64,000 bases of DNA from assembly GCF_022267315.1 (NCBI RefSeq), contig NZ_JAIKLE010000002.1, positions 248,001 to 312,000 on the forward strand. Reading direction: 5' to 3'. Shown here one piece after another: positions 9,446-17,888 of the stretch (its first letter is position 1; every line of letters starts with the position of its first letter). Below the pieces are notes generated by a model. It saw only the letters and a list, made by a program, of their open reading frames with translations. It made no database searches and was not told where the DNA came from. The DNA comes from Maribellus maritimus. Its GTDB lineage: Bacteria > Bacteroidota > Bacteroidia > Bacteroidales > Prolixibacteraceae. The translations under genes and the position numbers were made by a program.

Positions 9446-10633
9446 TCACTTATATAATTTGGGGTCCCAAATGGCACATTCGATGAATCGTTCCGGTTGC
9501 CCGGGAGCTTCAAAATAGTAAACAGTAACAACTTTACCATCGAGACGCTGAATGCTTCTAACGTAGCCTATATCTCTTCCTGAACCGTTTGTTCTTAAAA
9601 TGATGGGGGCGCTCCATGTTTGGCCATTGTCGGAACTTAATTTGGCACAAATGGAGTATGGTTTTTCACGGTAACCGTAGGTCAGACAAAGCTGACCATC
9701 TTGTAATTTGATCAGGCTTGGCGGATTTCCTTCACCTGTATCATCCACTGGTTTTCCGGCAAATTTCCAGTTTCTTCCATTGTCACTACTTACCCATGAA
9801 TCAATATACCGGCTGTTTTTTTTCTCTTTTATCGAGAGTTCAAAATAATCAACGGTTTCACTTCTCACCCGAGATGTAAGCAGCAATTTATTCTCAGAAA
9901 TTCGTACAGTCGATGGCATAATTCTAAACCCCTTTTCAGGTTCCTCACCCACATAAGAAACCAGATGCCATGTAAGTCCGCCATCATCTGTATGTGCTGC
10001 AAAAACACGGCCTTCCATGTTGTTTTTCTTTGCAGCAGTAAAAAAGGCCATACAACTGTTTTTATCTTCAATCATATAATCATTTCGCGCCGCAATTTTT
10101 TTGTTTCCATCAACTACCAGTTCATACGGGCCTTCCCAATTATGTCCCTTATCGTATGAATAATAAAAAACCGATGGACCATGATTCATATTTAGCATCC
10201 AGAATTTCATCACAAACCCGGGCTTAGAAAAATCCATAGGTTTTTTTAACCGCACAATGGGTTTCATATGTTCGGGATCGGGTTCAGTACCATGAAGTGA
10301 GCTTCCGCGGGCAATCAAAACCCCATCTTTCCCTGGCTCCTCAATTGTCCATGTTTCGCCGCCGTCGATTGAGCGGGCAAGCATATGTTCTTCCGGCTTT
10401 TCACGGTCGATGTTATGCATATGTGGCCCCAAATCTTTGTGATATCCTCTTGCAAAACCAACCAAGATTTCATTTCCCCAATTCCAGATACCATTGTTTG
10501 CAGGCCAGCCGCCAAACCGCCCCGGCTCATAATATACTTTTACATGTTGGATTTTTGTGCCAGGTTCCTGCCCAAAAGCGTTTAAAATGAACAACGCAAG
10601 CAGTATAAAATATATCAATTTTAAATATTTCAT
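9446..10633 (-). CDS. Sialidase-fold (BNR/Asp-box) secreted enzyme
   Basis: 395 residues from the ATG at 10633, two bases after the stop of the RraA-like gene; a GTG at 10642 would overlap that stop and is less likely. A signal peptide (MKYLKLIYFILLALFILNAFG) is followed by five Asp boxes: SIDGGETW, SYDKGHNW, TDDGGLTW, SSDNGRNW and SSDNGQTW. In place of the sialidase (F/Y)RIP motif there is EPGRFGGWPANNG, so it is probably not a classical sialidase. The end has DIGYVRSIQRLDG...TVYY, shared with the truncated gene at 1-752. It is translationally close to the RraA-like gene. Substrate unknown. Confidence 0.85.
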   Translation of the reverse strand: MKYLKLIYFILLALFILNAFGQEPGTKIQHVKVYYEPGRFGGWPANNGIWNWGNEILVGFARGYHKDLGPHMHNIDREKPEEHMLARSIDGGETWTIEEPGKDGVLIARGSSLHGTEPDPEHMKPIVRLKKPMDFSKPGFVMKFWMLNMNHGPSVFYYSYDKGHNWEGPYELVVDGNKKIAARNDYMIEDKNSCMAFFTAAKKNNMEGRVFAAHTDDGGLTWHLVSYVGEEPEKGFRIMPSTVRISENKLLLTSRVRSETVDYFELSIKEKKNSRYIDSWVSSDNGRNWKFAGKPVDDTGEGNPPSLIKLQDGQLCLTYGYREKPYSICAKLSSDNGQTWSAPIILRTNGSGRDIGYVRSIQRLDGKVVTVYYFEAPGQPERFIECAIWDPKLYK

Positions 10634-10635
10634 TT

Positions 10636-11379
10636 TTACCACTCTCCATTACTTCCAAATCTTTCATTTACTGCTTTCTTAAAAAGAGATGAAGCCTTAT
10701 TTATATCTTTCAAAATTTCGTTGTTCGTTTTTCCATCTGCATTTCGTGCTGCTGCTATTACCGTATTACATTCGTTGTTATCCATAAAAATAGCTGCTTT
10801 CAACAGGTTTTGTTCATCTTCTTCAGGGATAACAAGGAAACCATGTTTATCGGCATGAACAAGTTGACCCGGTTTTACTTTGCGGCCAAAAACCTCAACT
10901 TCGCAATTCCATCTGACGGGCGTTGAATAGGCATGACCTACAGACAAACGTTTGGCCAAGGCTTTAAATCCGGCATTTGTCATTTCGTCCACATCGCGGA
11001 TACTACCATCGGTTATGGTGCCGACACAGCCTAAAACCCGATGTATATTGCTGTTTACTTCTCCCCAGAAAGATCCAAAAGTGTTGGGTTTATCCAAATC
11101 CTGAACGACAACAATTTTGGGACCCGGAACTGAAGCTACATAAGCTCTGTAATCATCCCATACATCCGTGTTTGTTTTTTGATGGACGGGATTTCCCGGC
11201 TCGATAGCAAGTGTAATTGCATACCCTGCCATCGGACCCATTTGTGGCATAAAATCAGTAGTTTCCTCCAAATTGAACCCTTCCTTGCCTGCATCCGATT
11301 TCGTGATCTGCTCCCATCCATTGTAGATGGTAGGGGTGTTCCAACGTTTTAATTTCAATAATTCTGAATGTGGAATCAT
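10636..11379 (-). CDS. RraA-like aldolase family protein
   Basis: 247 residues, no signal peptide, so cytosolic. The RraA fold is marked by GSFWGEVNSN (about 102-111) and GCVGTITDGSIRD (about 117-129); the Arg128-Asp129 pair matches the substrate- and metal-binding residues of HMG/CHA aldolases. Family members cleave 4-hydroxy-4-methyl-2-oxoglutarate or similar 2-oxo acids, or act as RNase E inhibitors in enterobacteria. As the first gene of a glycan-hydrolase run it more likely handles a sugar-acid catabolite. The next gene starts 2 nt after its stop. Function within the pathway is inference. Confidence 0.85.
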   Translation of the reverse strand: MIPHSELLKLKRWNTPTIYNGWEQITKSDAGKEGFNLEETTDFMPQMGPMAGYAITLAIEPGNPVHQKTNTDVWDDYRAYVASVPGPKIVVVQDLDKPNTFGSFWGEVNSNIHRVLGCVGTITDGSIRDVDEMTNAGFKALAKRLSVGHAYSTPVRWNCEVEVFGRKVKPGQLVHADKHGFLVIPEEDEQNLLKAAIFMDNNECNTVIAAARNADGKTNNEILKDINKASSLFKKAVNERFGSNGEW

Positions 11380-11656
11380 AATTGGAATAGTGCTTTTAAA
11401 AGTTATTAAAAATAGAAACGATTACATTTCTGAATTGAATTATAAACCTAAATATTTTTAACTTTTAATGCTTCTGGAATTTTATGAGATATACATGAAT
11501 AATTGTTAAATTGAAGCTATTTGAACTTGGCATAGAGAAAATCGATAAAATTTAATGTGCTTTGAATAAGATTGATGAATGATAAATTGGTTCAATATTG
11601 TTATTTTGATTAGAGTTTTGTTGAATTTAGAAAAATAGAAGTTGAAGTTCGCGGGT

Positions 11657-13216
11657 ATGAAAAAGATAATAAAAATAATAGGTGTTTTGTTTTTGGTGAT
11701 TGTGATTGTATTCATTGTGCGGAGCTATTTAAATTTGAAAGACCGTTATCCGGGTTACTCCGCTAATTTGAAAGTAGATGGTTCTGACGCTGCCCAACTG
11801 AAAGCTGGTTTTGCAGCAATTTCTGTTACACCGGAGGTTCCAGACCGTTGGGAGGACAAAAATGGTGACGCAAAATACAACTCTGAAGACGGAGATACTT
11901 TTACTGATAAAAATGGAAATGGTGTTTTTGATGCGGTTTGGATTGCGGGTTTCAGTAATAAAAAACCAGCAAATGGGGTACACGATGATATCTGGGCTCG
12001 CACATTTGTTGTTGACGACGGAAAAACAAGGTTGGCTATTGTTGCGCTCGACGCCATTGGTTTTATGAACGACGATGTTATTGATGTGCGTAAGATGATA
12101 CCGGAAGAGGCAGGAATTACATACACCATAATTACATCAACACATACGCATGAAGGCCCTGATCTACTCGGGTTATGGGGGGAGTCGCCGTTCAAGTGCG
12201 GTGTGGATGAGGAGTACATGAAGTTTGTAAAAAAACAGATTGTTGAGTCGGTTGTTACCGCAGCTCAAAAATTAAGGCCCGCCATGTTGGAAATTTCAGA
12301 AGATTTGACTGGAGCCATTCCGCTGGTAAAAGATACGCGTAAACCTGAAGTTTTTGATTCAGGCCTCAGACTGATAAAAGCAATTGACAAGGAAAATGAA
12401 AATGTACTTGGGACAGTGGTTTCGTGGGGAAATCATCCGGAAACTTTGTGGAGTAAGAACTTATTGATTTCATCTGATTTTCCGCATTTTGTGCGCGAAG
12501 GTATTGAAAAGGGCGTTTTTTATAACGACAGTTTAATAAAACCCGGGGTGGGAGGTATTTGTGTCTATATAAACGGAGCTGTTGGAGGATTAATGTGCAC
12601 TCATCCTTCTCTTGCCGTAAAAGATCCTTTTACCGGAGAAGAGTTTGCAGAACCTTCGTTTAAAAAAGCTGCTGCAGAAGGAAAACAGTTGTCGTTACTG
12701 GCTTTAAATGCAATGAGTAAACCTGAAACTACTATCGATTCAGCAAGTATTTCGTTGTTGGTTCGAACGATTTCGCTGCCCATCGAAAATAATCTGTTTA
12801 AGTTAGCTACCGCGCTTGGTGTGATGGACAGGGGAACAAACGGATGGATGAAAATGCGTTCTGAACTTTCTGTTTTTAAAATCGGGCCTGTGTCTTTTGT
12901 CACAATTCCAGGTGAAATTTATCCAGAGATTGTAAATGGGGGTGTAGAAAGTCCTGAAGGAAACGATTTTGGAATTCAGCCTGTTGAGGAACCGCCAATT
13001 CGCGAAATGATGGATGGAGAATACAAGTTTGTTTTTGGTTTGGCGAACGATGAAATCGGATACATTATCCCCCGGAGCCAGTGGGATGTGAAAGCTCCTT
13101 ATACTTACGGCAGAGACAATTCTCCCTACGGCGAAGAGAATTCACTAGGCAAAGAAACGGCGCCTCTTTTGCATAAAAACATCTCTGAGATGTTGTTGGA
13201 ATTAAAAGAAATGTAA
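11657..13216 (+). CDS. Neutral/alkaline ceramidase-like protein, membrane-anchored
   Basis: 519 residues from the ATG at 11657 (an upstream in-frame TTG at 11642 adds only five residues). One N-terminal hydrophobic segment (IIGVLFLVIVIVFIV) acts as anchor or signal. The body matches the neutral/non-lysosomal ceramidase N-terminal domain: AGFAAISVTPEVPDRW, STHTHEGPDLLG with likely zinc-binding histidines, and VVSWGNHPETLW. An insertion near residues 60-95 holds two Asp/Asn-rich loops (DKNGDAKYNSEDGD and DKNGNGVFD) resembling EF-hand or dockerin calcium loops. The esterase gene follows 18 nt later, suggesting an operon acting on lipids or esters. Related Bacteroidota proteins are annotated by homology only. 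Confidence 0.8.
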   Translation: MKKIIKIIGVLFLVIVIVFIVRSYLNLKDRYPGYSANLKVDGSDAAQLKAGFAAISVTPEVPDRWEDKNGDAKYNSEDGDTFTDKNGNGVFDAVWIAGFSNKKPANGVHDDIWARTFVVDDGKTRLAIVALDAIGFMNDDVIDVRKMIPEEAGITYTIITSTHTHEGPDLLGLWGESPFKCGVDEEYMKFVKKQIVESVVTAAQKLRPAMLEISEDLTGAIPLVKDTRKPEVFDSGLRLIKAIDKENENVLGTVVSWGNHPETLWSKNLLISSDFPHFVREGIEKGVFYNDSLIKPGVGGICVYINGAVGGLMCTHPSLAVKDPFTGEEFAEPSFKKAAAEGKQLSLLALNAMSKPETTIDSASISLLVRTISLPIENNLFKLATALGVMDRGTNGWMKMRSELSVFKIGPVSFVTIPGEIYPEIVNGGVESPEGNDFGIQPVEEPPIREMMDGEYKFVFGLANDEIGYIIPRSQWDVKAPYTYGRDNSPYGEENSLGKETAPLLHKNISEMLLELKEM

Positions 13217-13234
13217 ATCAAAAAGTCGCAAATA

Positions 13235-14215
13235 ATGGTTAAAAGGGTGTTAAAACAGCTACTAAAAATATTTCTGGTCTTTCTTGCCGTTTTTATTGTT
13301 TTAATGCTTACTCCAAGAGTTATCGGCTTTCTTTTTCCCGAAAAAGCACCCATCGGTTACCATTTTGAGTTCCTGGATTATTTGGCGATTGGCGTAGGGC
13401 TGGAAAAGCTTGTTGACATGGAGCCTGAAGTCCCGGATAAAATAGCTGCTTTCAAAAATATTGAATACAAGGTGGTAAACGGGAAATCCTTACAGCTTGA
13501 TGTTTTTAAACAAAAGGATTTGGAAGAAAAAGCACCGCTGTTGATTTTTATTCATGGAGGAGGTTGGAGAAGCGGCAAACGGCAGGATTACCTGGTTTAT
13601 CTGCTCGACTACGCCCAAAAAGGGTATGTGACTGCTACAATTTCTTACCGTTTAAAGAAGGACAGTGTTTATCCTGCAGCGGCTGAGGATGTGATCGATG
13701 CGGTGGATTTTCTCTTTCAAAATGGAGATAAATGGGGTTATGACACGTCGCGAGTTGCTTTGGTTGGTGGATCGGCAGGTGCACATTTAGCGATGTTGGC
13801 TGCTTATGGTTGGCAGAATCCGCGAAAAAGAGAACAGGCTCCCAAACACAATGTAAAAGCTATTGTAGATATTTACGGACCGGTTGATATGACCACCCCA
13901 TATGCCCAAACACAACCCTTGGTTACTGGTTTTATAGGTCGCGCTTACAATAAAAAATCTGAATTGTATTGGGAGGCATCGCCGGCAAAATACCTAAACA
14001 AAGATTTGCCCCCTACGCTTATTTTGCGGGGAACTTCAGATAATCTTCTTCCTCCCGGCCAGTCGGACTCTTTACACGCCAGGTTGGAGCGGCTGGGAGT
14101 AGCAAATGAATACTACCGCTTACCACTTTGGCCGCATGCAATGGATATGGCCGTTCGTCCGAATAAATACATGCAGAAAAAAATGGATGCGTTTTTTGAG
14201 CAGTATGTAAAATAA
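13235..14215 (+). CDS. Alpha/beta hydrolase (esterase/lipase), membrane-anchored
   Basis: 326 residues with an N-terminal hydrophobic segment (about 8-26). HGGGW at 107-111 is the oxyanion-hole motif, and GGSAG with Ser180 is the nucleophile elbow. Asp in RGTSDNLLPP and His in LWPHAMDM complete a likely catalytic triad. The spacing matches the BD-FAE/acetyl-esterase group. It is 18 nt downstream of the ceramidase-like gene and probably co-transcribed. The substrate is not evident; a short-chain ester is the usual one for this group. Confidence 0.85.
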   Translation: MVKRVLKQLLKIFLVFLAVFIVLMLTPRVIGFLFPEKAPIGYHFEFLDYLAIGVGLEKLVDMEPEVPDKIAAFKNIEYKVVNGKSLQLDVFKQKDLEEKAPLLIFIHGGGWRSGKRQDYLVYLLDYAQKGYVTATISYRLKKDSVYPAAAEDVIDAVDFLFQNGDKWGYDTSRVALVGGSAGAHLAMLAAYGWQNPRKREQAPKHNVKAIVDIYGPVDMTTPYAQTQPLVTGFIGRAYNKKSELYWEASPAKYLNKDLPPTLILRGTSDNLLPPGQSDSLHARLERLGVANEYYRLPLWPHAMDMAVRPNKYMQKKMDAFFEQYVK

Positions 14216-14298
14216 AGTGAACTGGAAATGATAAGCAGAGGCTATCCGAAATAAATCCAGTTTCTATTCAATAAAACCTGAGAAGAAGATTTTCATTT

Positions 14299-14922
14299 CT
14301 ACTCTGAGCTCTCCTCAAACAAACGCCAGATTTTAAAGATTCCCTTGTTGTAGCTTAACGATTTTACCTGTGAAAGTTGCAGATAATTTTTACGAATTCT
14401 GTTCACCTGCTCTAAATTGTTTTGCATATTTCCCTGAATACTGATGTTTTGAATTTGCAGTGCTACAACAGTTTTTAAGGTTGTAGCGCGAATTCGTATG
14501 GAATGACAGGAGTATTTTGCCCGGTGAATGTGAATGTATCTTTGGGGATTAATACTTTGTTTAATAATCCACCGGGAGGAATCGCTTAAATCTATTTTCC
14601 GGTACTTAGCGCTTCCCATCCACAGTTTGAACCTGCTAAAACCGGTAATGTTTGTATCCTTGCAAAATGCAACGATTTCCTGACAAATATTTTCTTCGCT
14701 TAAGCTCCCGATATAAAAATCGAACAAATTTTCTCCGAGAAAAAGCATCTCCCTTTCAACAACATTCCATTCTTCTGTCTTCCATTTTTTTATCTGCTGT
14801 TTTAAAAAACGGAAATGATGTTTATGCACATTAAATGTTATAGGAACAGGAATTTTATACACAATTGAAAATGCTTTTAAAAACAAAACAATAAATTTAC
14901 CACAAAACAATAGATATGGCAC
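14299..14922 (-). CDS. Hypothetical protein, conserved-looking, start uncertain
   Basis: Up to 207 residues. The longest frame opens with GTG at 14922, inside the start of the divergent aminotransferase gene at 14916, so a later start such as the GTG at 14862 (before YKIPVPITFNVHKHH) is more likely. The protein is rich in Lys, Arg, His and aromatic residues, with helical stretches (FRFLKQQIKKWKTEEW) and no signal peptide. I do not recognise a domain. It is divergent from the class IV aminotransferase, so any promoter for both must overlap their starts. Function unknown. Confidence 0.6.
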   Translation of the reverse strand: MPYLLFCGKFIVLFLKAFSIVYKIPVPITFNVHKHHFRFLKQQIKKWKTEEWNVVEREMLFLGENLFDFYIGSLSEENICQEIVAFCKDTNITGFSRFKLWMGSAKYRKIDLSDSSRWIIKQSINPQRYIHIHRAKYSCHSIRIRATTLKTVVALQIQNISIQGNMQNNLEQVNRIRKNYLQLSQVKSLSYNKGIFKIWRLFEESSE

Positions 14923-15725
14923 TTTTACCGCTCCACTATTTTTTTGTATTTAACGATTCCATGCAGCCGGTTTCATCATTTGTCCCTTCAGAGAATGAAG
15001 GCGGCATTTATGAAGTTCTAAGAGTTGTTGACGGAATTCCGTTGTTTCTGGAAGACCATTTGGACAGATTTTATGCTTCAGCCGAAATTGCCGGGAAAAT
15101 AATTCGTTTTAGTGAAATTCAGATTGAAAATTTATTGAACCAGTTAATTGAATACAATGAAGTTAAGACAGGGAATATTCTGATTTCCTGCAAAAATAAT
15201 CTTAAGGCATTTTTTATTGCGCATAATTACCCTACACCTGAAATGATAAAAAACGGGGTTTCATGTGGGATTTTAAAAGCTGAAAGGGAAAATCCGAATG
15301 CTAAAGTTTTTCAGACAACCGTCAGACAGCAGGCAAATCAGCTTATTGAAGAAAATGGTTTTTATGAAGTTCTGCTTGTAGACGGGGAAGCGAGAATTAC
15401 CGAAGGAAGCCGGAGTAACGTATTTTTTGTCAAAGATAATTTTTTGTTTACTCCTCCTGCCGGCGAAGTTCTTTTGGGAATTACGCGTCAAAAAGTGCTT
15501 GATCTGGCGATTAAAAACGATCTGAAATATTCAGAAGAAGATATTTTGCTCCGGGATATAAGTTCGTTTGATGCCGTTTTTCTAAGCGGAACTTCGCCCA
15601 AAATATTGCCGGTTAATAAAATAGAAAACTTCTTTTATAATACTCAAAATAGTGTAGTAACCAAACTTATTGAGAGTTACGAATCTTTGATAATGCGTTA
15701 TATTTCAGATAAGAAAAACCGATAG
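14916..15725 (+). CDS. Aminotransferase class IV (ADC lyase / branched-chain aminotransferase type)
   Basis: 269 residues. The fold-type IV PLP-enzyme hallmark is visible: GFYEVLLVDGEARITEG followed by RSNVFFV, FTPPAGEVLLGITRQ and AVFLSGTSPKILPV. Aligning with PabC-type enzymes places Lys130 (NAKVFQ) as the Schiff-base lysine. Length fits 4-amino-4-deoxychorismate lyase or a small branched-chain or D-amino acid transaminase; the sequence alone does not decide between them. No signal peptide. The gene ends 8 nt before a MITE-like element that separates it from the convergent alcohol dehydrogenase. Confidence 0.85.
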   Translation: MALLPLHYFFVFNDSMQPVSSFVPSENEGGIYEVLRVVDGIPLFLEDHLDRFYASAEIAGKIIRFSEIQIENLLNQLIEYNEVKTGNILISCKNNLKAFFIAHNYPTPEMIKNGVSCGILKAERENPNAKVFQTTVRQQANQLIEENGFYEVLLVDGEARITEGSRSNVFFVKDNFLFTPPAGEVLLGITRQKVLDLAIKNDLKYSEEDILLRDISSFDAVFLSGTSPKILPVNKIENFFYNTQNSVVTKLIESYESLIMRYISDKKNR

Positions 15726-15733
15726 TTTTCAAC

Positions 15734-15933
15734 AAATGAGGTTGTCCCAAAAGTAAAATAAATTGAAATGAAACTTTTACTTTATAACCGGCTTTCGTTT
15801 TACCCCTCCAAACCTCCCCTAAAAAGGGAAGCTTAAAGTCCCCTACAGGGGATTTAGGGGTAAGAAACAGAGCAGTTACTTACGAATTGTAAGTTAATCC
15901 CATTATGAAATGACTTTTGGGATGACCTCATTT
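15734..15933. mobile_element. MITE-like element with 21-bp terminal inverted repeats
   Basis: Bases 15734-15754 and 15913-15933 are inverted repeats matching at 19 of 21 positions (core TGAGGT..TCCCAAAAGT). The 200-bp interval has no ORF and contains nested G/C-rich palindromes: TTACCCCT / AGGGGTAA at 15800-15807 and 15856-15863, and TCCCC TACA GGGGA within 15839-15852. It occupies almost all of the 220 bases between two convergent genes. This is the layout of a non-autonomous transposable element that may also act as a bidirectional terminator. No target-site duplication is obvious beyond A/T-rich flanks. Confidence 0.55.
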
Positions 15934-15945
15934 TATATCAATAAC

Positions 15946-17103
15946 TTAAAGTCTGTCTTTTAAAATTTCTCCCACTTGTTGGTAGTCAATATCTGCTTTT
16001 TCTCCCAGTTTACTTTTTCTCTCCTGGAACCGGGTGGTAATTTTCCCAATGGTTTTTTCAGGAATATCATATTCCGGAAGCGTGGTAGGCACACCAAGCG
16101 ATTCAAAAAAACTGATCGTTTTTTCTATTGCTTTGTTTATTTTTTCATCGTCGTTACCTGACGAAATGCCCCAAATACGTTCACCGTATTGCAGGATTTT
16201 ATCTTTTTTATTTTCCCGTTTTATATTCATCATTCCGGGAAGTACGATGGCCAGTGTGCGTCCGTGGTCTATTCCGTGAAATGCAGTTAGCTCATGCCCA
16301 ATCATGTGGGTTGCCCAGTCCTGTGGCACTCCTGTCGCAATCAAGCCATTTAGCGCCATAGTAGCACTCCACATAAAGTTGGCAGCTGCATTGTAGTCAT
16401 TTCTGTCAGCAAGAACTTTTGGGCCTTCTTCAATAAGTGTAGTTAAAATGCTTTCCGCAAAACGATCCTGTATCGGAGAGTTTACAGGGTAAGTTAGATA
16501 TTGTTCAAGTACGTGTACAAAAGCATCAACCACTCCGTTTGCCACCTGTCTGTCGGGTAAAGAAAAAACACATTCCGGATCAAGAACTGAAAATTGAGGC
16601 ATGACTTCCGGTGAACCAAAAGCCATTTTTTCCTGTGTTTCAGCTTTGGTAATCACCGAATTTCCGTTCATTTCCGAACCGGTTGCCGGTAGCGTTAGCA
16701 CGGCTCCGATCGGCAATGCTTTTTCAACATTTACAATATATCTTTGAGAAAGAAAATCCCAGGGATCACCATCATACAATGCCCCTGCGGCGATAAATTT
16801 AGTAGCATCCAGGACTGAACCACCACCAACAGATAACAGAAAGGTTATGTTTTCTTTTTTTGCCAGCTCGATGGCTTTCATACAGGTTTCGTAATGCGGA
16901 TTTGGCTCAATTCCTCCAAATTCAAAAAGTTCAAAGTCGTTCAGTGCTTCTTTTATCTGCTCATAAACACCGTTCTTTTTTATACTTCCGCCACCATAGG
17001 TTATCAATATTTTTGCATTTTCAGGTATTTCTTTTTTTACAGAAGGAATCGTTCCTTTTCCGAAAATAATTTTTACAGGATTTTTGTATTCAAAATTATT
17101 CAT
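15946..17103 (-). CDS. Iron-containing alcohol dehydrogenase (YqhD/BDH type)
   Basis: 385 residues, the usual length for group III metal-dependent alcohol dehydrogenases. GGGSVLDATKFIAAGA is the nucleotide-binding signature, and VDAFVHVLEQYLT plus HMIGHELTAFHGIDHGRTLA carry the Asp and His metal ligands. The N-terminus FEYKNPVKIIFGKG is typical of YqhD/butanol dehydrogenases, which reduce aldehydes with NADPH. Cytosolic. It is monocistronic here, convergent with the aminotransferase gene and separated from it by the MITE-like element. Confidence 0.9.
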   Translation of the reverse strand: MNNFEYKNPVKIIFGKGTIPSVKKEIPENAKILITYGGGSIKKNGVYEQIKEALNDFELFEFGGIEPNPHYETCMKAIELAKKENITFLLSVGGGSVLDATKFIAAGALYDGDPWDFLSQRYIVNVEKALPIGAVLTLPATGSEMNGNSVITKAETQEKMAFGSPEVMPQFSVLDPECVFSLPDRQVANGVVDAFVHVLEQYLTYPVNSPIQDRFAESILTTLIEEGPKVLADRNDYNAAANFMWSATMALNGLIATGVPQDWATHMIGHELTAFHGIDHGRTLAIVLPGMMNIKRENKKDKILQYGERIWGISSGNDDEKINKAIEKTISFFESLGVPTTLPEYDIPEKTIGKITTRFQERKSKLGEKADIDYQQVGEILKDRL

Positions 17104-17175
17104 ATCAAAAACTTTTAGTTGTTATGTTATTTTGTTTTTTTTAACCTTAGTTTTTGATGATAAATTTATCCTAAA

Positions 17176-17781
17176 ATGAGGGAAAAATCAAAGGTTATTA
17201 AAGATAAACCGGATTTTGTTGGGCAAATTCCGGAATGTAGCGATGAGGAGATTCTGGAAATTTTGAAAAAAAGAAATCATTATCAGCCCGATGCCGCCCG
17301 TTTAGCCATTGATGAAGCCTTGAAGAGAAATTTGATAAATACAGAGGATGATTTGTTACATATGGAGTTTCGGGTAAAGCCCTTGAAAAAATCTTTTTTC
17401 CCGGAAATTGAAGATGATACTCAAAAGAAGAAAATCAGCAGGAGCATTTCACGCGGGCTTTTTATCGCGGGAATCATCCCTTTAATATTTGGCTTGCTAA
17501 AAATAAATGAAGGACAACAGACCGAAGGCGGAATTGTAACCATTGCAGGTATTTTTTGGATGGTTCTAGCAGCGCAAACAATTCGAGAGGTAAAATCAGG
17601 CACTTTGCGTTTGTTTTTAATTCTTCTTGTTATTGCTGCCGTTTATATTTCCAGAATTTTTTTACAATTGAAGTCATTTATTTTTATGGACTTGTTTATT
17701 GCCGCCACTATTTATGGTCTTGCAGTATACGGGCTTTTGTTTCTTATGAGTTTGCACACGACAAAAAAAACGAAGTCATAA
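17176..17781 (+). CDS. Hypothetical membrane protein with four predicted TM segments
   Basis: 201 residues. The first ~85 are soluble and helical, including a short helix-rich block (SDEEILEILKKRNHYQPDAARLAIDEALKR) seen at the start of several Bacteroidota membrane proteins. Four hydrophobic segments follow at roughly 90-108, 118-133, 143-160 and 167-188. No enzymatic motif is visible. It lies alone between the alcohol dehydrogenase (divergent) and the GIN-domain gene 107 nt downstream. Function unknown. Confidence 0.75.
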   Translation: MREKSKVIKDKPDFVGQIPECSDEEILEILKKRNHYQPDAARLAIDEALKRNLINTEDDLLHMEFRVKPLKKSFFPEIEDDTQKKKISRSISRGLFIAGIIPLIFGLLKINEGQQTEGGIVTIAGIFWMVLAAQTIREVKSGTLRLFLILLVIAAVYISRIFLQLKSFIFMDLFIAATIYGLAVYGLLFLMSLHTTKKTKS

Positions 17782-17888
17782 AATAATTGAATTCCATTGT
17801 TCGTCTATTATTTACCTCTGTTTATCGAAATAAGAATCGATAATTAGACAAGCACAATTACATTTGAAAACGTAAAAATTAAAAAGCT

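Noticed and set aside
11755-12219. 154-codon frame on minus opposite the ceramidase-like gene
   Set aside because: Ser/Pro-rich composition without motifs, fully overlapped by a well-supported gene.
15734-15933. Full insertion sequence
   Set aside because: The 200-bp element has no room for or trace of a transposase.
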